Assembly (NCBI GenBank): GCA_035697245.1
Contig: DASSDH010000247.1
Span: 1-9,899, forward strand
Origin: JACVRX01 sp035697245
Lineage (GTDB): Bacteria > Actinomycetota > Actinomycetes > Jiangellales > Jiangellaceae
Reading direction: 5' to 3'
Length of the DNA stretch: 9,899 nt
The notes beneath the pieces are model-generated. The model was not told where the DNA came from and made no database searches. It saw only the letters and a list, made by a program, of their open reading frames with translations. The position numbers and the translations under genes are program-made. Below, one piece after another: positions 7,574 through 9,899 of this stretch (positions are counted from its first letter, which is position 1; each line of letters begins with the position of its first letter).

Positions 7574-7608
7574 GGGCACGCGGGCGACGCCGGTTTGGCG
7601 TGCCCGCG
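7574..7608 (-). promoter_or_regulatory. Inverted repeats with two alternative pairings in the oppA leader
   Basis: GGGCACGC (7574-7581) pairs with GCGTGCCC (7598-7605), 8 bp. Alternatively CGCGGGC (7579-7585) pairs with GCCCGCG (7602-7608), 7 bp. The two pairings share bases on both arms, so only one can form at a time. The element is 38-72 bases before the oppA start, in the likely 5' leader. It could be an mRNA structure or a protein-binding site; nothing identifies a ligand. Confidence 0.35.
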
Positions 7609-7804
7609 CCGTACTCCCGTCCGGACACGGTTGAGGTGCCGAACGGGTGGTCCGATTGCCATTCTTAGGTGTCGCTCGGACGACCTAGCAAGTCCGCGGC
7701 GGGCTTCCGGGCAGTCCGCAACCAGACTGTGACCAACCTGCCGATTGCTCGTGACGCTCGGACGCCGATTCGGTTGATCTGTGTCACATCGGTGCCGTTC
7801 GCGA

Positions 7805-7840
7805 CTCGGGATCTCGCGGGTCCGATCGGCGCCCGAGATC
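7805..7840. promoter_or_regulatory. Nested dyad-symmetry cluster, possible operator
   Basis: Three inverted repeats nest in 36 bases: CTCGGG (7805-7810) with CCCGAG (7832-7837), GATCTCG (7810-7816) with CGAGATC (7834-7840), and the palindrome CCGATCGG (7822-7829) near the centre. The cluster lies 67-102 bases before the start of the rightward small gene, in a divergent intergenic region. This suits a regulator site, but no regulator gene is in the window. Confidence 0.35.
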
Positions 7841-7906
7841 TGGATTGCGACGCCGAGACATGCCACGCTGCGCCCGTGGTACGCACACTGGTGCTCGGGA
7901 GGCGAA

Positions 7907-8191
7907 ATGGTTGTGTCTGACAGCCGGGAGCGGATCGAAACGGCTCTCGCTGCGCTGGATCGAGCCGTGGCCGTTCTACGCGACGAGTACGGGGACACCC
8001 TCGGCGTCCGTCGGCTGAGGTCGGACGTGCGCCGGCTCGCCGAGGACCTGGAGGAGCTTGGCGATCCAGCGCCAGGCCACCACCCGGCCCGGGGGGAACT
8101 GGAGGAGATACCGGACGTGCCGTACGACCCGAGCATGTGGGCCGACGCCGACGACGAGGGGTTCGGCGCACCAGACCGGCACGCGCCATAG
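7907..8191 (+). CDS. Small acidic hypothetical protein, 94 aa
   Basis: I do not recognise a named family. The ATG at 7907-7909 follows GGGAGG (7897-7902) by 4 bases; a GTG two codons later (7913) is an alternative. Residues about 5-50 are a charged, Leu/Ala-rich helix-forming stretch (RERIETALAALDRAVAVLRDEY, then VRRLRSDVRRLAEDLEEL, in parts), which could be a coiled coil or helical hairpin. The C-terminal third is proline- and acid-rich, with IPDVPYDPSMWADADDEG, and is probably disordered. There is no signal peptide or membrane span, so it should be cytosolic. Codon use is typical for the window. The gene starts the rightward group and is separated from phhB by a hairpin. A regulatory or adaptor role would be guesswork. 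Confidence 0.7.
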   Translation: MVVSDSRERIETALAALDRAVAVLRDEYGDTLGVRRLRSDVRRLAEDLEELGDPAPGHHPARGELEEIPDVPYDPSMWADADDEGFGAPDRHAP

Positions 8192-8197
8192 CACCAT

Positions 8198-8218
8198 CCC
8201 GTCCGGTGAACGGACGGG
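8198..8218 (+). terminator. Hairpin between the small acidic gene and phhB
   Basis: CCCGTCCG (8198-8205) and CGGACGGG (8211-8218) form a perfect 8-bp GC-rich stem with a 5-base loop (GTGAA). It starts 7 bases after the stop codon of the 94-aa gene and ends 12 bases before the phhB Shine-Dalgarno. No T-run follows. It could be a terminator, an attenuator or a processing site within a two-gene transcript. Confidence 0.55.
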
Positions 8219-8240
8219 TCCCCTGTCCTAGGAGCACCCA

Positions 8241-8537
8241 ATGACACTGCTCGGCGACGACGGCGTGCGGGCGGCCCTTGCGGATCTGCCCGGCTGGAGC
8301 GGTGACGCCCAGGCCATCACCCGAACCGTCACTGCTCCCGACTTCCTCACCGGCATCAGGGTCGTCGACGACGTGGCGTTGGTGGCCGAGACGATGGACC
8401 ATCACCCGGACATCGACATCCGCTGGCGGACGCTGACGTTTTCGCTTTCGACGCACTCGGCCGGCGGTGTGACCGCGGCTGATCTCGAGCTGGCGCGCGG
8501 GATCGACGACGTGTCAGAGCGCCACGGCGCTGAGTAG
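8241..8537 (+). CDS. phhB: Pterin-4a-carbinolamine dehydratase (4a-hydroxytetrahydrobiopterin dehydratase)
   Basis: This cytosolic enzyme dehydrates 4a-hydroxytetrahydropterin to quinonoid dihydropterin, recycling the pterin cofactor of aromatic amino acid hydroxylases. It has 98 aa, the usual size for this one-domain family (also called PCD/DCoH). The active-site block MDHHPDIDIRW runs from 52 to 62. H54, H55 and H72 have the same spacing as the three active-site histidines of the mammalian enzyme (61, 62, 79), and D81 completes the family pattern. AGGAG at 8230-8234 is 6 bases before the ATG. No pterin-dependent hydroxylase is visible nearby, so its partner or a moonlighting role is unknown. 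A small 6-bp hairpin at about 8539-8554 follows the stop codon and may be a weak terminator. Confidence 0.9.
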   Translation: MTLLGDDGVRAALADLPGWSGDAQAITRTVTAPDFLTGIRVVDDVALVAETMDHHPDIDIRWRTLTFSLSTHSAGGVTAADLELARGIDDVSERHGAE

Positions 8538-8664
8538 CCGGCTCGGGCGAGCTGAGATTGATCGCGTCGAATTCCCGGAGAATGGTCCAGAGCGCAGTAC
8601 TGTGTGTCCGCGCATGGGGGAGGAAGCATTTCGGCCGACCAGACCCGCATCTCTAGGAGGTTCC

Positions 8665-8736
8665 GTGAACACCCGCACTATCGCGATTCTGGCGCTCATC
8701 ATCGTCGTGATCGTCGTCCTCATCCTGGTCCTCTGA
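8665..8736 (+). CDS. 23-aa single-span membrane micro-protein
   Basis: GTG at 8665-8667 opens 23 codons ending in TGA (8734-8736). It is preceded by AGGAGG (8655-8660) four bases upstream, one of the best ribosome binding sites in the window. The peptide begins MNTRTIAILAL. From residue 6 on it is an unbroken Ile/Val/Leu/Ala run of about 18 residues with no charged residue, long enough to cross the membrane once, with the Arg near the N-terminus on the cytoplasmic side. An in-frame ATG at 8614 would add 17 residues but has no Shine-Dalgarno. I recognise no named family. Such peptides often modulate a larger membrane protein; the neighbouring three-span protein is 36 bases downstream and is an obvious candidate partner, by inference only. 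Confidence 0.65.
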   Translation: MNTRTIAILALIIVVIVVLILVL

Positions 8737-8772
8737 GCCGCTGACCAGGCCCGGCACCACCCGTGTAGGTCG

Positions 8773-9204
8773 GTGTCGGACATTGGATCCGTGGAACTGA
8801 TCCGGAAGTTCCCGAAAGGTCACGCGGTCCCGCCGCCGCACGTTCCTTGGTACGAGGCAGTGGTCGCCTACCTCATCCTGATCCCGGCAGTGATCAGCTG
8901 GTTCGTCGGGGTGTTTCTCCTCGTCAGCTACTGGAGTTGTTCGGAAGCATCCGCTGGCGTCTGCACCAGCTCCGACCTGTTGCGCTCCAGCACCGGCTCC
9001 TATACCGGCATCGTGTTGACCGCGGCCTTCGCCTACGTCGTCGCCATCTGCTGCGCCGTTGCAGTGCAACTGACCGTCCGAAAGCTGTACTTCCTTCTCG
9101 TTTGGGGCATGGCGCTGCTGTGCCTTGCGGCGAGCTGGTTTGCATACGGCGTTCTCTCCGGCCTCTACCCAACGCCATGGGGACACCTCATCCAGCTCAC
9201 CTGA
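8773..9204 (+). CDS. Three-span hypothetical membrane protein, 143 aa
   Basis: I do not recognise a characterised family. The frame opens at GTG 8773-8775 with a weak purine stretch before it; GTG at 8791 would shorten it by 6 residues. A basic, proline-containing N-tail (RKFPKGHAVPPPHVP, 11-25) precedes three hydrophobic spans at about 29-54, 78-100 and 106-129. The loop between spans 1 and 2 contains C56 and C64, well placed for a disulfide outside the cell, and a Ser/Thr-rich stretch. The protein ends soon after span 3. It follows the micro-protein by 36 bases and its 3' end overlaps the convergent KTSC gene by 8 bases. The amino acid pattern (amphipathic ends, aromatic residues at span borders) supports a real protein. 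Confidence 0.72.
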   Translation: MSDIGSVELIRKFPKGHAVPPPHVPWYEAVVAYLILIPAVISWFVGVFLLVSYWSCSEASAGVCTSSDLLRSSTGSYTGIVLTAAFAYVVAICCAVAVQLTVRKLYFLLVWGMALLCLAASWFAYGVLSGLYPTPWGHLIQLT

Positions 9205-9409
9205 CATGAACCACGTCGAACCGCGGCTTGATGAGCTCGTTCAGATAGGCGCCCGGACTCTCCGCGTTGAGGAGCCTCAACGCCTCGGCGGACGGCACGC
9301 CCAGGTAGCGGTAGACCTCGCCCGAGGCGAATTCCACCTCCAGCGTGTTCGTCGTGACGTCATACCCCACCGAATCGATGGCCGTCGACGAGATTCGCTG
9401 ACGCCTCAT
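9197..9409 (-). CDS. KTSC-domain protein, 70 aa
   Basis: This small cytosolic protein is made almost wholly of a KTSC domain. The family pattern is clear: SSTAIDSVGYD (7-17), LEVEFASGEVYRYLGVP (23-39), then SPGAYLNELIKPRF (51-64). The domain is found alone in many bacteria and fused to lysyl-tRNA synthetase-like or other proteins in some; its function is not established. The ATG at 9407-9409 follows AGGAG-type purines (GAGGAGAGG) by a few bases. The gene points left and its stop codon lies inside the last codons of the 143-aa membrane gene, so the two are convergent with an 8-base overlap. Confidence 0.85.
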   Translation of the reverse strand: MRRQRISSTAIDSVGYDVTTNTLEVEFASGEVYRYLGVPSAEALRLLNAESPGAYLNELIKPRFDVVHVR

Positions 9410-9699
9410 TACCTCTCCTCGGCGCTTGAGGAAAGCTCGACCGTCGCACAGCGTGCCACCAAGGCTCTCGGTCGAGTCGGAGGCTTACCGCGATCGGTGC
9501 CGCAGCCTGAGCGAAGCGCCCGCACGCGGCTGTGTGCGGACTGGTCGGGTGCCACCGATGGCCGGACCGCTTGCGCCGGTTGGCTTTCGCCAAGTCCTTG
9601 CCTGCGTCGGAGGTGTTGGGCAGGATCAGGGGCCACTTCAGGTCATGCGAGGGGGCGTCGAATGGGGGAGAACGCGCGCCACGGGACGCTTGGCAGGCG
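9410..9699. other. Region without a convincing gene, upstream of KTSC gene
   Basis: Open frames here have poor amino-acid composition or no ribosome binding site, and I support none as a gene. It contains the 5' leader and presumably the promoter of the KTSC gene. One structured element stands out: CTCGACCG (9436-9443) with CGGTCGAG (9469-9476), 8 bp, enclosing a smaller GCAC/GTGC hairpin (9446-9456). A second, weaker stem is CCGCAC (9520-9525) with GTGCGG (9534-9539). Confidence 0.5.
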
Positions 9700-9899
9700 T
9701 TGCTGAGTGGGGTGACTCGCGAAGAGTTGGCGGCGCTGAGCGACGCCGATTGGGACCTCATCGAGAAGAGGGCGGTGGCGGTGTTCGCGGCCGTCGACCG
9801 GATCACGGCCGTGATCGCGGAACACGATGCGAGCGGGGCCGGTGCACAATTACCCGCGCAGCGGCGGGACCGGTTCCAGGTGGTCGACGGCGGTCGGTG
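9700..9899 (+). CDS. 5' fragment of a rightward gene cut by the window edge, possibly DUF222/HNH type
   Basis: From TTG 9700 (or GTG 9712) a frame stays open to the edge. It starts LLSGVTREELAALSDADW, followed by a long helix-like stretch (DLIEKRAVAVFAAVDRITAVIAEHD) and then an Arg/Gln-rich segment. Codon third positions are strongly GC, as in real genes here. The helical, Ala-rich start with a 'REELAALSDAD' phrase resembles the N-terminus of DUF222 (13E12-repeat) proteins that carry a C-terminal HNH nuclease. The fragment of about 65 residues is too short to confirm this. The frame is open back to a stop at 9508-9510, and no start has a clear ribosome binding site, so the true start is uncertain. 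Confidence 0.4.
   Translation, partial: MLSGVTREELAALSDADWDLIEKRAVAVFAAVDRITAVIAEHDASGAGAQLPAQRRDRFQVVDGGR

Larger units (their letters stand above)
7537..7906. other. Intergenic region between divergent oppA and the small acidic gene
   Basis: No convincing gene lies in these 370 bases. It should hold promoters for both directions. On the minus strand a weak promoter-like pair is TTGCTA (7686-7691) and TAAGAA (7662-7667) with an 18-base spacer, about 125 bases before oppA; it matches consensus poorly. TGTGTCACA (7780-7788) is a short perfect palindrome. A dyad cluster at 7805-7840 and a leader inverted repeat at 7574-7608 are listed separately. Confidence 0.6.

Noticed and set aside
7780..7788. 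TGTGTCACA as a Crp-family binding site
   Set aside because: The actinobacterial Crp site is TGTGA-N6-TCACA; here the half-sites are separated by a single base, so the spacing is wrong.
7537..7906. A hidden RNA gene (tRNA, known riboswitch) in the largest gap
   Set aside because: No cloverleaf, TTCRA-type T-loop or known riboswitch core could be recognised on either strand.
7537..8247. Extension of the oppA frame upstream to 8247
   Set aside because: The lipoprotein signal peptide and GAGGAGG fix the start at 7536. The extension is Arg/Ser/Pro-rich and runs antisense to the small acidic gene.
8614..8736. Longer 40-codon version of the micro-protein starting at ATG 8614
   Set aside because: No Shine-Dalgarno precedes 8614, while AGGAGG lies four bases before GTG 8665. 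It stays possible but is less likely.
9662..9706. ATG at 9662 as the start of the right-edge gene
   Set aside because: This ATG is in another frame and meets a stop after 14 codons.
1..9899. Insertion sequence, prophage, CRISPR array or defence island
   Set aside because: No transposase, integrase, terminal inverted repeats, regularly spaced direct repeats or defence-type domains were seen. Composition is uniform across the window.

Overview
The window is high-GC DNA with GC-rich third codon positions, frequent GTG starts and strong AGGAGG-type ribosome binding sites. It carries mshB, an enzyme of mycothiol biosynthesis. Mycothiol is the low-molecular-weight thiol of Actinobacteria, so the source is almost certainly an actinobacterium. 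I cannot place it to genus from this sequence.

The left three quarters (1-7536) is a leftward gene train: oppA (substrate-binding lipoprotein, 5872-7536), oppB and oppC (permeases), oppD and oppF (ATPases), mshB (mycothiol deacetylase), then a 3'-truncated VanW / YoaR-type cell-wall protein running off the left edge. oppB/oppC and oppD/oppF overlap by 8 and 14 bases, oppC and oppD are 10 bases apart, and mshB follows oppF after 26 bases. oppBCDF-mshB therefore reads as one translationally linked operon. oppA is set apart by 169 bases that hold an 18-bp hairpin (5819-5858), which probably lets oppA be made in excess of the membrane complex. Together OppABCDF form a complete peptide/nickel-type ABC importer.

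A 370-base region (7537-7906) without a gene separates oppA from a rightward group. That group holds a 94-aa acidic hypothetical protein, a pterin-4a-carbinolamine dehydratase (phhB), a 23-codon single-membrane-span micro-protein behind a near-perfect Shine-Dalgarno sequence, and a 143-aa three-span membrane protein. The last of these meets a leftward KTSC-domain gene tail to tail with an 8-base overlap. The right end (9410-9699) is mostly without a convincing gene. It leads into the 5' part of a rightward reading frame cut by the window edge.

Most of the window is ordinary actinobacterial chromosome. I found no mobile element, CRISPR array, RNA gene or phage-defence system. The points most worth a second look are an EF-hand-like calcium loop inserted in OppA, the micro-protein, the Cys quartets of both ATPases, the oppA/oppB hairpin, and the placement of mshB at the end of a peptide-import operon.
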